DNA of 64,000 bases from [Leptolyngbya] sp. JSC-1 (GTDB taxonomy: Bacteria > Cyanobacteriota > Cyanobacteriia > Elainellales > Elainellaceae). Every line of letters begins with the position of its first letter. Within the stretch, counting starts at the first letter, position 1. The DNA is taken from assembly GCA_000733415.1 (NCBI GenBank), contig KL662191.1, forward strand, positions 5,630,725-5,694,724. Direction: 5' to 3'. Made by a program: the position numbers and the translations under genes. The notes under the pieces were generated by a model. It was not told the origin of the DNA and did not search any database. It saw nothing but the letters and a program-made list of their open reading frames with translations. Positions 26,603 to 37,355 of this stretch are shown here, one piece after another.

Positions 26603-27052
26603 ATGAACGTGGGTTTCCAGCAAATGGTGTCAAAGGCGGAGCACAAAGCCAATTCTGCATTCGGTGATCTAACGATGGAGCGTAATCTGTTAATCAGGCA
26701 ATCTACCACATCTTCTTTGTTTCAGACGATTCCTCCTGAGCGGGTAGGGTTACAGGGTGAATATGACCATCATGGTCTAGCGAAACGGGTTTCGTTAGCG
26801 TTCAGGCAAAACTTCTCATCTGATGAGATCAGTAATTTGCGCGTCACTCAACGGGGAGCTGTTGTACTGTTGGTCGGCAAAATTCCCAATCAACGCCTGT
26901 TCATTCGTTTGGTGAATGTGGCGATGGCTACAGCTGGCACTGCAGATGTTGAAGTCAATGGAATCAGCGTTGGCTACAGCTTGAAAAACTACTTGGAGGT
27001 GAAGCCGTCCCAGGATACGCTAGCAAGGTTGCAAAAGCTAGTTAGTTCCTGA
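26603..27052 (+). CDS. BON-domain protein (paralogue of 60774-61217)
   Basis: BON domains are small alpha/beta modules thought to bind phospholipid or other surfaces, often in envelope stress proteins. The 149-residue protein has about 45 poorly conserved residues and then one BON domain (VGLQGEYDHHGLAKRVSLAF, VVLLVGKIPNQ, TADVEVNGISVG). There is no signal peptide, so it is probably cytoplasmic. The same order and several identical blocks (GEYD..GLAKRV, DV.V) occur in the minus-strand gene at 60774-61217. The start is uncertain: ATG 26603, 26624 or 26675 are in frame. It converges on the ureidoglycolate-lyase-like gene with 27 bases between stops. Confidence 0.72.
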   Translation: MNVGFQQMVSKAEHKANSAFGDLTMERNLLIRQSTTSSLFQTIPPERVGLQGEYDHHGLAKRVSLAFRQNFSSDEISNLRVTQRGAVVLLVGKIPNQRLFIRLVNVAMATAGTADVEVNGISVGYSLKNYLEVKPSQDTLARLQKLVSS

Positions 27053-27079
27053 CTTGTGCTCGACCATCTCCTCATGCGG

Positions 27080-27571
27080 TTAGACAATCTCAAACTCTAA
27101 CCCATAGGTTTCTGACAAGCTGCATGTTTGATGGTCAGTAATATTGGTATCGGCCAATTCTAAATTATAAAAATCCACTGATTCCTGTTCAAACAAAGGA
27201 CCTGCGTGCCAGGTACCCACTTCTAACTTGATGAAGCAGTTTCCCGGAATCCGGAAGGCCGCGATTGTCACCGGGTCAGGGCAGTCTGCCTCGCCGGGGG
27301 GCGCAACTGCAATTAGCCACTCTTGTCCAGCAAGAGCGCCAAGGCATTGCGTGCAGCGTTGATGGCGTGTAATCCGCGAAAAGGACCGACCTCGATAGTG
27401 GAGTCGCATGATATAGAAGCGGGGTGTTCCTTCGCTTAAATAAAGCTGGGCGTCTTCCTGATCAAAGCCCTTGCCATCCGGCGCAGCGAAAATCACCTGC
27501 CCATAGGGACGAAAGTTTTCGGGCGTGATGGCTTGAGCAGGCAACTGGCGAATCGTGATAGGTTGATGCAT
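27080..27571 (-). CDS. Ureidoglycolate lyase-like (AllA family) protein
   Basis: AllA-type cupins split ureidoglycolate to glyoxylate and urea in allantoin degradation. The 163-residue product from ATG 27571 has the cupin layout: AQAITPENFRPYGQVI at the start, then HYRGRSFSRITRHQRCTQCLGALAGQEWLIAVAPP and KLEVGTWHAGPLFEQESVDFYNLEL, where the histidines and acidic residues are likely metal or substrate ligands. No other allantoin genes are near, so the substrate remains an inference; cyanobacterial members may act on another ureido compound. An in-frame extension to 27601 exists. Confidence 0.78.
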   Translation of the reverse strand: MHQPITIRQLPAQAITPENFRPYGQVIFAAPDGKGFDQEDAQLYLSEGTPRFYIMRLHYRGRSFSRITRHQRCTQCLGALAGQEWLIAVAPPGEADCPDPVTIAAFRIPGNCFIKLEVGTWHAGPLFEQESVDFYNLELADTNITDHQTCSLSETYGLEFEIV

Positions 27572-28117
27572 CGCAACTCCACGGGCTAGGCTTACAGTCA
27601 AAACCGTTTAACTGTTGTCTGACTGTTTAAGATCAAACTGTTTAAGATCAAACAGCCATTTTTTGATTCTATCCCTGATTGCGAGTTGCTCAGTTTCTAA
27701 CCCCACACTCTAACCCCACACTCTGATCCCACTGCACTTTTGCCATTGCTAGTCGTTAGCCCGACAGGCGGATTGAGCGCTTATTCTGTCGCTGCTATGA
27801 TCAACCCCACTATCAATTCTAGGATCAGTTCTGTGACTCATTCTTCCGTAATTCAGCTGCTTATTTGACAAAATGGAGAAACTGATCAGGTCGGTCAAGC
27901 CAAGATAGTAGGGGCAATAGATTTAGAAGTAAATCATAAATTAAAAATTTAAAGGTGAATATAGATAGAACATCAAAGATAGATTCAGACAAATTCAGCA
28001 GTAGAGCAACAAGAGCATACCAAACTAGCTAAAGTGGCTATGCTCCCTTTACCCATCACTTCACCCATTAGCCGATTATTTCCTCAATATACGCCCCCTA
28101 TTAGCTGCTAACAGGGT
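27572..28117. other. Intergenic region with short direct repeats
   Basis: No gene seen. Short duplications occur: CTGTTTAAGATCAAA twice at about 27624-27653, and CTAACCCCACACT repeated twice with a third partial copy at about 27697-27733. The part nearer 28117 is AT-rich. No clear terminator follows the GGDEF/EAL gene on the minus strand. Confidence 0.45.
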
Positions 28118-31100
28118 TTAGCGAACAGCAACTTGATCGAGCATTGCGGCGGCGGCTGGTGGATCAAGGGGATGGGAGAAGAAAAAACCCTGTCCTAACT
28201 CGCATTTCAGCAATTTTAACTGTGCCATCTGCCGATCGGTTTCAACGCCTTCAGCCACCACGTTCATGCCTAGATTCCAAGCCAGTGAGATTACAGTCCG
28301 AGTAATTTCTAGTTTTTCTAGATCCTGATCGGCGCTGTGGATGAACGACTGATCGATCTTGAGCGTGTCGATGGGAAACCGATGCAAATAGCTGAGACAA
28401 GAATAACCAGTACCAAAATCATCCATCGCTAACTGCACCCCGACTGCCTTTAACTCCTGCATCATGGCGGCGGCAGCATCCGCGTTCGTCATGATCACAC
28501 TTTCGGTAATTTCCAACTTGAGCCGATTTGGTTCCAGCCCGGTCTCCTGCAAAATGGCTTTGACCTGTTCGACCAGGTTGGGCTGAGAAAACTGTTTGCC
28601 AGAGAGATTCACACTCATCGTCATGTGATTGTCTAAGTTAAACTGCTTTTGCCAGCGACACATCTGCCGACAGGCTTCGCGCAACACCCACCAGCCAATC
28701 GAAATAATCAACCCAGTTTCTTCAGCAACTGAGAGAAACTCCATCGGCAGCAGCAGTCCCCGTTGCGGATGTTGCCAGCGCAGTAGAGCCTCAAAGCCCA
28801 TGAGTCGCTGATTGTGCAAGGCCAAAATCGGCTGATAGAACAACCGTAGCTCCTGACGCTCGATCGCTCGGCGCAGATCGGCTTCTAGATGCAGTAGGGT
28901 GACGGCCTGTTCGTGCATATGGGGCGTAAAAATGGTGTAGCAACCCCGACCTGCCGCCTTCGAGCGGTACATCGCCGTATCGGCATCGCGCAGCAGTTCT
29001 TCTTTGGTGCGATAGCGATCGGTGTCGAGCACGACTCCAATACTGCTATTGACAAACACTTCTTGATCAGCCAACAGAAAGGGTGCTTTGAACTCTTCGC
29101 GAATCCGTTCCACCAGCGTGATGGCATCCTGGCTCTCCTGAATATCTTCCAGCAGAATTGCAAATTCATCACCACCGAGCCGAGCGCAAGTATCGCTGGC
29201 CCGCAAACAGCGCTTCAGACGCTCTGCCGCTGCTACCAAAAGCTGATCGCCCACCAAATGCCCCAGACTATCGTTGATGACCTTAAACCGATCCAGATCG
29301 AGAAACAGCACGGAAAACGAAGCACGACGGCAACGGCTCGCCCGAGCAATGGCGCGATCCAAGCGATCGGTAAACAGAGCGCGATTGGCTAAGCCGGTCA
29401 GCTCATCGTGGAGCGTGTTGTGGAGGAGCTGCTCTTCGGCCAGCTTGCGAGCCGTGACGTCAGTTTGGGAACCGGCGATGCGGTAGACATTTCCGGCACT
29501 ATCGCGCACGGCTAAACCGCGACTGAGGATCCAGCAATAGGCGCCATTCTTCTGGCGCAGGCGAAATTCACTCTCAAAATGGGCGGTCAAGCCTTCGCGG
29601 TGATGGCGAATTTCTAGCTGGACGCGCTCGTAGTCGTCAGGGTGAATGCGGTCAAACCATTCGTTGGGATTAGAACCAATCTCGGTATCGGCATAGTCCA
29701 GCATCGATTTCCAGCGGCTGGAAAAGTAAATTTCATTGGTGCGCAGATCCCAGTCCCACAGACCGTCATTGGCACCGCTAGCAGCCAGAGCATAGCGTTC
29801 CTCGCTTTCGCGCAGAGCCGCCTCAATCCGCTGCCGTTCTATAATTTCTTTTTCCAATGCCTGTTTTGCCGTTTCGGCGGCTTCTGCTCGCGCCAAGGCA
29901 GCTTCAGCCTGAGCCATCACCGCTTCTACCCGGTGCCGATCAATCGCAGCAGTTAACAGACTGGCTACCGCCTTGAGAAACACCACATCATCGTTCGAGA
30001 AGGCTCGCTGAGTCTTACTGTGGGCACTAATCATGCCAAATGGCTGCTCAAAGTTGGCCACTAAAACGCTGATGCTGCTGATTACGCCATGCTGTTGCAG
30101 AAACTTTAAACCGCGAAAGCGCTGCTCAGTGGAAAGATTATGGATCACCACAGGCTCGTTGGTGCGTAGGGTGTAGTCGATAGGCGAGTCGGTTGTGACG
30201 GGGGTGATTTTCTGAGGCAACGATTGCGGCTCCCAACCAGCGCTGGCCCGAACCTGGAAGCCACTACAGTCTGGTAATAGCTCTGAAATATCGACGTAAT
30301 CTACTTGCAGCGTGCGGGCCACCAGTTGGGCGACTTTATCCAGCAGTTCGGCCAGGTCAATTTCCTCTAGAGCCTGCTGTCCCAATTCCGCCAAGGCTTC
30401 CTGCTGTTGGGAGCGGCGTTGGACTGCCTCTAGCATGCGGTTAAATTCCCGCGCCACTCTGAGAATTTCATCTCGCCCAGGCTCCAGATTGGCTTTGGGT
30501 ACGCGAACCGTGGTATCTCCTTCAGCAACTTGCAAAGCGGCATGGCTCAAGTGTTTGATTCGGCGCAGCACTGCCCAATACAAGATCAGCATCAACGCGC
30601 CACTCTGAGCCGAAATTCCCAATGCGGACGTGAGTACAATCGTGCGAGTTGCGGCATTGATGGCATCGTCGCGGGGTTGTAACGAGCTGTAGATCACGAT
30701 GCTAGCCAGAACCTGGCCGTTGGCTCGTAGCGGCACAATCGTTTCTAGTTCGGCGTTAGCAGTTTCAGTCATTTGGGCCGAGCCGTCTATTAGAATCGGC
30801 AGAATTGCTTTAGTTTGAATCGACGAGTGAAGGAGTTCTTGCCGATCGGAGGAGGCCCACAGCAGCGGCTGCTCGTCTACGATTCGGTAGATGTGAATGT
30901 CGAGAATGGTTGAATCTTGGTGCTTCAGCTCCTGCAGAAATTGGCTGGTGGTGGTTCGGTCCTCTAGATTGCGCCTATAGCGGGCACTAAACTCGGCTTG
31001 AATCACATTGGCGAGCTGTCGAGCTTGGGTTCTATAGCTGCGGTCAATTTGCTTACGGCTAGAGGCAATCGTGTTAGCACTGAGTACTGTTGCTGTCAGT

Positions 31101-31255
31101 ATGGTTATGGCAACTAACGGAATGCCAATTTTGTCTGCCAGCGGAAGTTGACGTTCCACCCAAGACAGCATCTGATTCAGTACACGCAATCTTCTCATTC
31201 CGATATCTGTAAATCCCTGACGGCCACCTAGTGATCCCTGCCCCATGCCACCCAA
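28118..31255 (-). CDS. Membrane GAF-PAS-GGDEF-EAL cyclic-di-GMP enzyme
   Basis: A 1045-residue signalling protein that likely makes and/or degrades cyclic di-GMP. In order: membrane helix (about 38-60), an extracytoplasmic sensor region (about 60-200), second helix (about 205-230), HAMP linker, GAF domain (about 290-440), coiled coil, PAS domain (about 485-605; WDWDLRTNEIYFSSRWKSML), GGDEF domain with intact ARLGGDEFAILLED and EAL domain with FEALLRWQHP, then ITESVIM, DDFGTGYS and KIDQSF. Both catalytic signatures look complete, so direction of activity cannot be predicted. Start may be ATG 31255 or an internal Met near 31198. Confidence 0.9.
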   Translation of the reverse strand: MGGMGQGSLGGRQGFTDIGMRRLRVLNQMLSWVERQLPLADKIGIPLVAITILTATVLSANTIASSRKQIDRSYRTQARQLANVIQAEFSARYRRNLEDRTTTSQFLQELKHQDSTILDIHIYRIVDEQPLLWASSDRQELLHSSIQTKAILPILIDGSAQMTETANAELETIVPLRANGQVLASIVIYSSLQPRDDAINAATRTIVLTSALGISAQSGALMLILYWAVLRRIKHLSHAALQVAEGDTTVRVPKANLEPGRDEILRVAREFNRMLEAVQRRSQQQEALAELGQQALEEIDLAELLDKVAQLVARTLQVDYVDISELLPDCSGFQVRASAGWEPQSLPQKITPVTTDSPIDYTLRTNEPVVIHNLSTEQRFRGLKFLQQHGVISSISVLVANFEQPFGMISAHSKTQRAFSNDDVVFLKAVASLLTAAIDRHRVEAVMAQAEAALARAEAAETAKQALEKEIIERQRIEAALRESEERYALAASGANDGLWDWDLRTNEIYFSSRWKSMLDYADTEIGSNPNEWFDRIHPDDYERVQLEIRHHREGLTAHFESEFRLRQKNGAYCWILSRGLAVRDSAGNVYRIAGSQTDVTARKLAEEQLLHNTLHDELTGLANRALFTDRLDRAIARASRCRRASFSVLFLDLDRFKVINDSLGHLVGDQLLVAAAERLKRCLRASDTCARLGGDEFAILLEDIQESQDAITLVERIREEFKAPFLLADQEVFVNSSIGVVLDTDRYRTKEELLRDADTAMYRSKAAGRGCYTIFTPHMHEQAVTLLHLEADLRRAIERQELRLFYQPILALHNQRLMGFEALLRWQHPQRGLLLPMEFLSVAEETGLIISIGWWVLREACRQMCRWQKQFNLDNHMTMSVNLSGKQFSQPNLVEQVKAILQETGLEPNRLKLEITESVIMTNADAAAAMMQELKAVGVQLAMDDFGTGYSCLSYLHRFPIDTLKIDQSFIHSADQDLEKLEITRTVISLAWNLGMNVVAEGVETDRQMAQLKLLKCELGQGFFFSHPLDPPAAAAMLDQVAVR

Positions 31256-31550
31256 ACCATTGAGCGCGTGGCGGATTCAGCACGGTCAATGTGCTCAAAC
31301 ATTGTCAAGAGTTCCCAGATTTAGCTGCCAGCGTTGATTAATGGCCCTAGCAGCAGAAAAATAGCCTAGAGAATTTACGGTTGATCGAGTTTCTAGGTTT
31401 ACTCGTATTCCACTCACACCGCAAGTGACATCACTAGACTCCCTGAACCTTTTGTGAGCATTCGATGAAATCTGTTCCGATTGCCAAAGCTTGCGGTATA
31501 CAGGTGAGCGTGCAGAAATTTCGTCGATAAAGTTTATTGATGTAAGGAGT
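31256..31550. other. Divergent promoter region
   Basis: About 295 bases between the divergent GGDEF/EAL and SH3 genes. No gene or named motif was recognised; the plus-strand ribosome binding site AAGGAG at 31544-31549 directly precedes the SH3 gene start and settles it. Confidence 0.5.
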
Positions 31551-32372
31551 ATGAACTACGCTGAAATAGCCGCTTGGTCCAAACCCGCAGCCCAGCTGAG
31601 CGCCCACGTTACTACAGCTCTAGCTGCGACCTTGACTACTACCTTGATTCTGGCCCCAAAAGTTGCCTTAGCCGTACCGTTAGCCAGCGAAGCCCAACTC
31701 AATGCCTGTACTAATGCTGTGATCTTTCGGTTGAACGGTGTGCCGCGCTCGGCGATCACAACCACGGCTGGCTCTTTAGCAGCAGATGGCACTGGGCGTG
31801 TCAACTGGTCAACTACGAATGGTGGATCAGGAGTCTGCTGGGTTGATTCAGCCAATCAGGTGCTCGAGGTTGAAGTCGCAGTCCATGCCGGCATTACCCA
31901 AACGCCAAGACCAATCACGCGCCCGATTATGACAAGCGTCACGGCTGGGACATCCCTACAGGTGGCAACGAATGGCGGCAATCTGAATGTCCGCAGTGGT
32001 CCGGGTGGCGAGATTGTGGGCAGCGTAGCCGATGGGTCCACCGTCGTCTTAACCGGCAAAACGAGTGACGAATGGGTAGAAATCGAAGGTGGCGGCTGGG
32101 TTTCCCAACATCATTTGGTTAGCGGGAATGCTAGTGCGGCTACACCCTCCAATTCCGAAGCGGCTGCACCCACAGTCAGTCCTGGAACAGCAGCACGCAA
32201 GGCCGAAGTTATGGCTAGCGGTGGAGTCAATATTCGTAATAGCCCCGATGGTGAGATTATTGCCTCAATTCCTCAAGGGACTACCGTCGTTCTAACTGGA
32301 CAGGTCGAAAGGGGTTGGGTAGAGCTTGTGGACGGAGGTTGGGTGGCACAGGAATATCTTCAGTACAGGTAG
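31551..32372 (+). CDS. Secreted protein with two bacterial SH3 domains
   Basis: A 273-residue exported protein. The first 40 residues form a long signal peptide ending near PKVALA. Residues 42-130 form a small beta domain with two cysteines (NACTNAV, GVCWVD) that could be disulfide bonded. Two SH3b domains follow (about 150-208 and 230-273), each with NVRSGPGGEIVGSV / NIRNSPDGEIIASI and a GGWV end motif. Bacterial SH3b domains often bind peptidoglycan. ATG 31551 is preceded by a strong AAGGAG, better than the upstream candidate at 31491. No catalytic domain was seen. The stop codon is five bases before the heptamer array. Confidence 0.82.
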   Translation: MNYAEIAAWSKPAAQLSAHVTTALAATLTTTLILAPKVALAVPLASEAQLNACTNAVIFRLNGVPRSAITTTAGSLAADGTGRVNWSTTNGGSGVCWVDSANQVLEVEVAVHAGITQTPRPITRPIMTSVTAGTSLQVATNGGNLNVRSGPGGEIVGSVADGSTVVLTGKTSDEWVEIEGGGWVSQHHLVSGNASAATPSNSEAAAPTVSPGTAARKAEVMASGGVNIRNSPDGEIIASIPQGTTVVLTGQVERGWVELVDGGWVAQEYLQYR

Positions 32373-32376
32373 ATGG

Positions 32377-32509
32377 GAGTAAGGAGTGAGGAGTAAGGAG
32401 TAAGGAGTAAGGAGTAAGGAGTAAGGAGTAAGGAGTAAGGAGTAAGGAGTAAGGAGTAAGGAGTAAGGAGTAAGGAGTAAGGAGTAAGGAGTAAGGAGTA
32501 AGGAGTAAG
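32377..32509. repeat. Heptanucleotide tandem repeat (STRR-like), 19 units
   Basis: GAGTAAG is repeated 19 times without interruption (133 bases); only the second unit differs (GAGTGAG). Short tandemly repeated heptamers (STRR) are known from cyanobacteria. On the plus strand every frame is closed by TAA once in three units; on the minus strand all three frames stay open and read as Leu-Leu-Thr-Pro-Tyr-Ser-Leu heptads, which creates false ORFs. Each unit also contains AAGGAG across the junction, a perfect ribosome-binding word. Confidence 0.97.
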
Positions 32510-33248
32510 AATGTCTCTTGGTTCAAGTACAGTTTTCTTAAGTACGGTCAGGTTTATCGGCAATGCGCTGCTGACCGTTCCCTTACCGAAAAACCTGCTC
32601 CTATCTCTACTCCTTACTTCTCTGCTCCTGGCTTCTGACTCCTTAATCAATCTCATCACTCATCTAGGAATGCTCTATAGTTTAGTTTCTACACAGTTTC
32701 TACACAGTTTCTAAACTGATTGGTCAAGGAAACTTCAACCGCAAAACTGATAGTAAATCGTCTGAAATTTCAATAAGTTTCTAATAGCATCAATTCTGAC
32801 TGATTCAAATATTAAAAAAACTCTATAGAGAACTCTATACCAAACAAATTAAAGCAAATAGAAACATTGCTCAAGCCTAACTGGGCTTGAGTTGACCCTG
32901 CAATTTTTAGCCAAAACGGAATTCCCAAATCCAAAATTGGATTCAGGAAAATGGAGCTTCTTATATAAGCTGAGCAGACACTCTCATAAATGTCAAGAAA
33001 TGTAAACAAACATCTCTGATTTTTTATCAATTTGTGTCAGATAGACGGTTTCGTTCGCAGGTGATCCTGATTTTCTGGTAAAAACGCTTATGTAACGTTT
33101 TGCGTTCAGCCAGCAGCAAGACGGGGAGTGGAGCTACAAGACCCTGCGATTTTTGTGCTGAATTTGGCTGCTGGGAGCAACTTGGCTGCTGAGAGTAATT
33201 AAGACAATCAGCCTGAGCGCGACCGCTTTTGAGAAGGAGCCTAACCGC
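32510..33248. other. Intergenic region upstream of chlH
   Basis: About 740 bases without a convincing gene. It holds a short C/T-rich echo of the heptamer array (32590-32650, opposite orientation), a duplicated TTTCTACACAG at about 32686-32712, a 10-base palindrome CTCTATAGAG at 32821-32830 and a generally AT-rich stretch that must contain the chlH promoter. No riboswitch class was recognised. Confidence 0.45.
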
Positions 33249-36200
33249 ATGTTCACTCACGTCAAGCCCACGATCAGGCATATCGTGCCCGACGATCTCC
33301 GGGGCCGATCGCTGATCAAGGTGGTCTATGTCGTGCTAGAGCCGCAATATCAAAGTTCACTGTCGGCGGCAGTTCGTTCAATCAACCAAAATAATCCCAA
33401 TTTAGCGATCGAAATTAGCGGCTATCTGCTAGAGGAGTTGCGCAGTCCTGAGAACTATGAAGCCTTTCAGCAGGATGTAGCCGAGGCCAATGTCTTCATT
33501 GCTTCGCTGATCTTTATCGAGGAGCTGGCCGAAAAAGTGGTTGCCGCTGTTGCCCCCCATCGCGAGCGGTTGGATGTGGCTGTGGTGTTCCCCTCGATGC
33601 CAGAGGTGATGCGCCTCAACAAAATGGGCAGCTTCTCGATGGCGCAGCTCGGTCAGTCCAAGAGTGCGATTGCCCAGTTCATGCGCAAACGCAAGGAGAA
33701 ATCTGGGTCTTCGTTCCAAGATGGCATGCTGAAGCTGCTGCAAACTCTGCCCAAGGTGCTGAAGTATCTGCCTATCGACAAGGCGCAAGATGCCCGCAAC
33801 TTCATGCTCAGCTTCCAGTATTGGCTGGGGGGTTCGGCAGAAAACCTGGAAAACTTTTTGCTGATGCTGGCGGACAAGTATGTCTGCAAAGGCGACAAGG
33901 TTAAGAGCGATGCGCCGCTGCAATACCGCGATCCGGTCACATACCCCGATATCGGCATCTGGCACCCACTGGCCCCACAGATGTTTGAGGACCTGAAGGA
34001 GTATCTCAACTGGTTCAACTCACGCCAGGATGTGCCCAACGATGTCAAGGATATGCTGGCTCCCTGCGTTGGTCTGGTACTACAGCGAACCCACCTAGTC
34101 ACCGGCGACGATGCCCACTATGTGGCGATGGTGCAAGAGCTTGAGTCGATGGGAGCTAAGGTGATTCCGGTATTTGCCGGCGGGTTAGATTTCTCTAAGC
34201 CTGTAGATGCCTTCTTCTATGACCCGATCACGAAGCACGCAATTGTGGATGTAGTGGTTTCGCTGACCGGGTTTGCGCTGGTGGGCGGTCCGGCGCGGCA
34301 GGATCATCCCAAAGCCGTAGATGCCCTGAAGCGACTGAATCGACCCTACATGGTGGCGCTGCCGCTCGTGTTCCAAACCACGGAAGAATGGCAAGACAGC
34401 GACCTGGGGCTGCATCCGATCCAGGTGGCGCTGCAGATTGCCATCCCCGAACTAGACGGTGCGATTGAGCCAATTATTTTATCGGGACGGGACGGCACCA
34501 CAGGTAAGGCCATCGCTCTGCAAGACCGGATCGAAGCGATTGCTCAGCGGGCCATGAAGTGGGCCAACCTGCGCCGTAAGCCGAAGCTGCACAAGAAAGT
34601 GGCGATCACCGTATTTAGCTTCCCGCCGGATAAGGGCAATGTTGGGACGGCGGCTTATCTGGATGTGTTCGGCTCGATCTATGAAGTCGTCAAGGCGTTG
34701 CAGTATAACGGCTACGACGTTCAGGGCTTGCCGGATTCGCCCGAAGCGCTGATGCAGGAAGTGATCCACGATGCCCAGGCTCAGTACAGCAGTCCGGAGC
34801 TGAATATTGCCTACCGCATGTCGGTACCAGAATACGAGCAGCTCACGCCCTATCACCATCGCCTAGAGGAATCCTGGGGTCCGGCTCCCGGCCACCTCAA
34901 CACCGATGGCCAAAACCTGCTGGTGTTTGGCAAAGAGTTCGGCAATGTGTTTATTGGTGTGCAGCCTACCTTTGGCTACGAAGGCGACCCAATGCGGCTG
35001 CTGTTCTCCCGTTCGGCCAGTCCCCATCATGGCTTTGCTGCCTACTACACCTATCTGGAGCATATTTGGCAGGCGGATGCGGTGCTGCACTTTGGCACCC
35101 ACGGCTCGCTGGAGTTTATGCCTGGTAAGCAAATGGGCATGTCCGGCGATTGCTATCCTGATAGCTTGATTGGTACGATTCCCAACCTGTACTACTACGC
35201 TGCCAACAACCCCTCGGAAGCGACGATTGCCAAACGCCGCAGCTATGCCGAAACGATTAGCTATTTGACGCCTCCCGCCGAAAATGCCGGACTCTACAAG
35301 GGCTTGAAAGAGCTAAGCGAACTGATCGCCTCTTATCAAACCCTGAAGGACTCCGGACGAGCTGTGCCGATTGTCAACGCGATCATCGACAAGTGCCGCT
35401 TGGTCAACCTAGACAAGGACATTGCTCTGCCGGAAGGTGACGATGCCTCCAACCTCACCGCTGAGGAGCGGGATACGCTGGTTGGCAAGGTTTACATCAA
35501 GCTGATGGAGATCGAATCGCGGCTGTTGCCCTGTGGGCTGCATGTGATCGGTAAAGCTCCCACCGCAGAAGAGGCGATCGCCACGCTGGTGAATATTGCT
35601 GGTATTGATCGCCCCGAAGATGAGATCCAAAGCTTGCCGCGCATCATTGCCAACAGCCTGGGACGCGACATTGACGAGATCTACCGCAACAGTGACCGGG
35701 GTGTGCTGGCGGACGTGCAGTTGCTCTACGAGATCAACCAGGCGTCTCGCGCAGCCATTACAGCGATGGTGAAAGAGCAAACCGATGCCGATGGTCGTGT
35801 CTCGAAAGTCACCAAGCTCAATTTCTTTAATCTGGGTCGCAAAGAACCCTGGATCGAAGCCTTGATCGAGGCGGGCTATCCAAAAGTCGATCCGGAGGCG
35901 ATCAAGCCCTTGTTCGAGTATCTGGAGTTCTGCCTCAAGCAGGTGACGGCCGACAACGAGCTGGGAGCCTTGGTGAAAGCCCTGGAAGGCGAATACATCC
36001 TGCCTGGACCCGGCGGTGACCCGATTCGCAACCCGGATGTACTGCCAACCGGGAAAAACATCCATGCCCTCGATCCTCAATCGATCCCGACTAGCGCGGC
36101 GGTACAGGCGGCTCAGATTGTGGTGGATCGCTTGCTGGCTCGTGAGCGTAGCGAAAATGGTGGCCACTATCCAGAAACGATTTCCTTTGTGCTCTGGGGC

Positions 36201-37238
36201 ACCGACAACATCAAAACCTATGGCGAGTCGCTGGCCCAGGTGATGCTGCTGGTGGGCGTGCGCCCAGTTCCGGATGCGTTGGGTCGGGTCAACAAGCTGG
36301 AGCTGATTCCGCTGAACGAACTGGGTCGTCCTCGCATCGATGTAGTGGTCAACTGTTCCGGCGTGTTCCGCGATTTGTTTGTGAATCAGATGAACCTGCT
36401 CGACCGGGCGATCAAAATGGCTGCCGAAGCCGACGAACCGCTAGAGCTGAACTTTGTTCGCAAACATGCCCTCAAGCAAGCTGAGGAAATGGGCATCAAT
36501 CTGCGGCAGGCGGCGACCCGCGTGTTCTCGAATGCGTCTGGTTCCTATGCCGCTAACGTCAACCTGGCGGTGGAGAACAGCACCTGGGAAAGCGAAACCG
36601 AGCTTCAGGAAATGTATCTGACGCGCAAGTCCTTTGCCTTCAATTCAGACAATCCCGGCATGATGGATCAGGCGCGTGGCGTCTTTGAGGCTGCTCTGAA
36701 GACGGTCGATGTGACGTTTCAGAATCTGGATTCGTCGGAAATCTCGCTGACGGATGTGTCCCACTACTTTGATTCGGATCCAACCAAGGTGGTGGCTACC
36801 CTGCGCGGTGATGGCAAACAGCCTGCCTCCTACATTGCCGATACCACCACGGCCAATGCTCAGGTGCGTACCTTGTCGGAAACCGTGCGGCTCGATGCCC
36901 GCACCAAGCTGCTGAATCCCAAATGGTATGAGGGCATGCTGTCCCACGGCTACGAAGGCGTGCGGGAACTGTCCAAGCGGCTGGTCAATACAATGGGCTG
37001 GTCGGCCACAGCCGGTGCGGTAGACAACTGGATCTACGAAGACACCAATGCCACCTTCATCCAGGATGAAGCGATGCGCAATCGCCTGATGAACCTGAAC
37101 CCTCACTCGTTCCGCAAGGTGGTGAGTACGCTGCTGGAAGTGAATGGGCGCGGCTATTGGGAAACTAGCGAAGAGAACCTGGATCTGCTGCGTCAGCTTT
37201 ACCAGGAAGTGGAAGACCGGATCGAAGGCATCGAATAG
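33249..37238 (+). CDS. chlH: Magnesium chelatase subunit H
   Basis: ChlH is the porphyrin-binding subunit of magnesium chelatase, which with ChlI and ChlD inserts Mg into protoporphyrin IX at the branch to chlorophyll; Gun4 assists. The 1329 residues match the family length. The cobN/Mg-chelatase fold is evident from the N-terminal DUF3479-like part ([20 protein letters not shown]) through blocks such as [42 protein letters not shown], and the C-terminal [26 protein letters not shown] provides the conserved His/Glu pair. It is monocistronic, with a clear terminator after it. Confidence 0.97.
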   Translation: MFTHVKPTIRHIVPDDLRGRSLIKVVYVVLEPQYQSSLSAAVRSINQNNPNLAIEISGYLLEELRSPENYEAFQQDVAEANVFIASLIFIEELAEKVVAAVAPHRERLDVAVVFPSMPEVMRLNKMGSFSMAQLGQSKSAIAQFMRKRKEKSGSSFQDGMLKLLQTLPKVLKYLPIDKAQDARNFMLSFQYWLGGSAENLENFLLMLADKYVCKGDKVKSDAPLQYRDPVTYPDIGIWHPLAPQMFEDLKEYLNWFNSRQDVPNDVKDMLAPCVGLVLQRTHLVTGDDAHYVAMVQELESMGAKVIPVFAGGLDFSKPVDAFFYDPITKHAIVDVVVSLTGFALVGGPARQDHPKAVDALKRLNRPYMVALPLVFQTTEEWQDSDLGLHPIQVALQIAIPELDGAIEPIILSGRDGTTGKAIALQDRIEAIAQRAMKWANLRRKPKLHKKVAITVFSFPPDKGNVGTAAYLDVFGSIYEVVKALQYNGYDVQGLPDSPEALMQEVIHDAQAQYSSPELNIAYRMSVPEYEQLTPYHHRLEESWGPAPGHLNTDGQNLLVFGKEFGNVFIGVQPTFGYEGDPMRLLFSRSASPHHGFAAYYTYLEHIWQADAVLHFGTHGSLEFMPGKQMGMSGDCYPDSLIGTIPNLYYYAANNPSEATIAKRRSYAETISYLTPPAENAGLYKGLKELSELIASYQTLKDSGRAVPIVNAIIDKCRLVNLDKDIALPEGDDASNLTAEERDTLVGKVYIKLMEIESRLLPCGLHVIGKAPTAEEAIATLVNIAGIDRPEDEIQSLPRIIANSLGRDIDEIYRNSDRGVLADVQLLYEINQASRAAITAMVKEQTDADGRVSKVTKLNFFNLGRKEPWIEALIEAGYPKVDPEAIKPLFEYLEFCLKQVTADNELGALVKALEGEYILPGPGGDPIRNPDVLPTGKNIHALDPQSIPTSAAVQAAQIVVDRLLARERSENGGHYPETISFVLWGTDNIKTYGESLAQVMLLVGVRPVPDALGRVNKLELIPLNELGRPRIDVVVNCSGVFRDLFVNQMNLLDRAIKMAAEADEPLELNFVRKHALKQAEEMGINLRQAATRVFSNASGSYAANVNLAVENSTWESETELQEMYLTRKSFAFNSDNPGMMDQARGVFEAALKTVDVTFQNLDSSEISLTDVSHYFDSDPTKVVATLRGDGKQPASYIADTTTANAQVRTLSETVRLDARTKLLNPKWYEGMLSHGYEGVRELSKRLVNTMGWSATAGAVDNWIYEDTNATFIQDEAMRNRLMNLNPHSFRKVVSTLLEVNGRGYWETSEENLDLLRQLYQEVEDRIEGIE

Positions 37239-37270
37239 TCAACTCCGCTAGAAACCTAGATTTCAGAAGC

Positions 37271-37305
37271 AGCCAGGAGCTATTTGTTAACTCTTGGCTG
37301 TTTTT
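37271..37305 (+). terminator. Intrinsic terminator of chlH
   Basis: AGCCAGGAG and CTCTTGGCT pair as a 9-bp stem with one G-U, 11-base loop, followed by GTTTTTG. It starts 33 bases after the chlH stop. Confidence 0.85.
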
Positions 37306-37355
37306 GTAACCTAGAGCTAGCCCAACCTGACGAATGCGAACAGGAGACAGTCATC

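Noticed and set aside
32377..32509. Possible CRISPR array
   Set aside because: Units are 7 bases with no spacers and no cas genes are near.
32281..32659. Minus-strand ORFs encoding Leu-Leu-Thr-Pro-Tyr-Ser repeats
   Set aside because: They arise only because the heptamer array has no stop codon on that strand; no conserved sequence on either side.
35409..36167. 252-codon minus-strand ORF within chlH
   Set aside because: Shadow of the strongly conserved chlH frame, with no recognisable protein feature.
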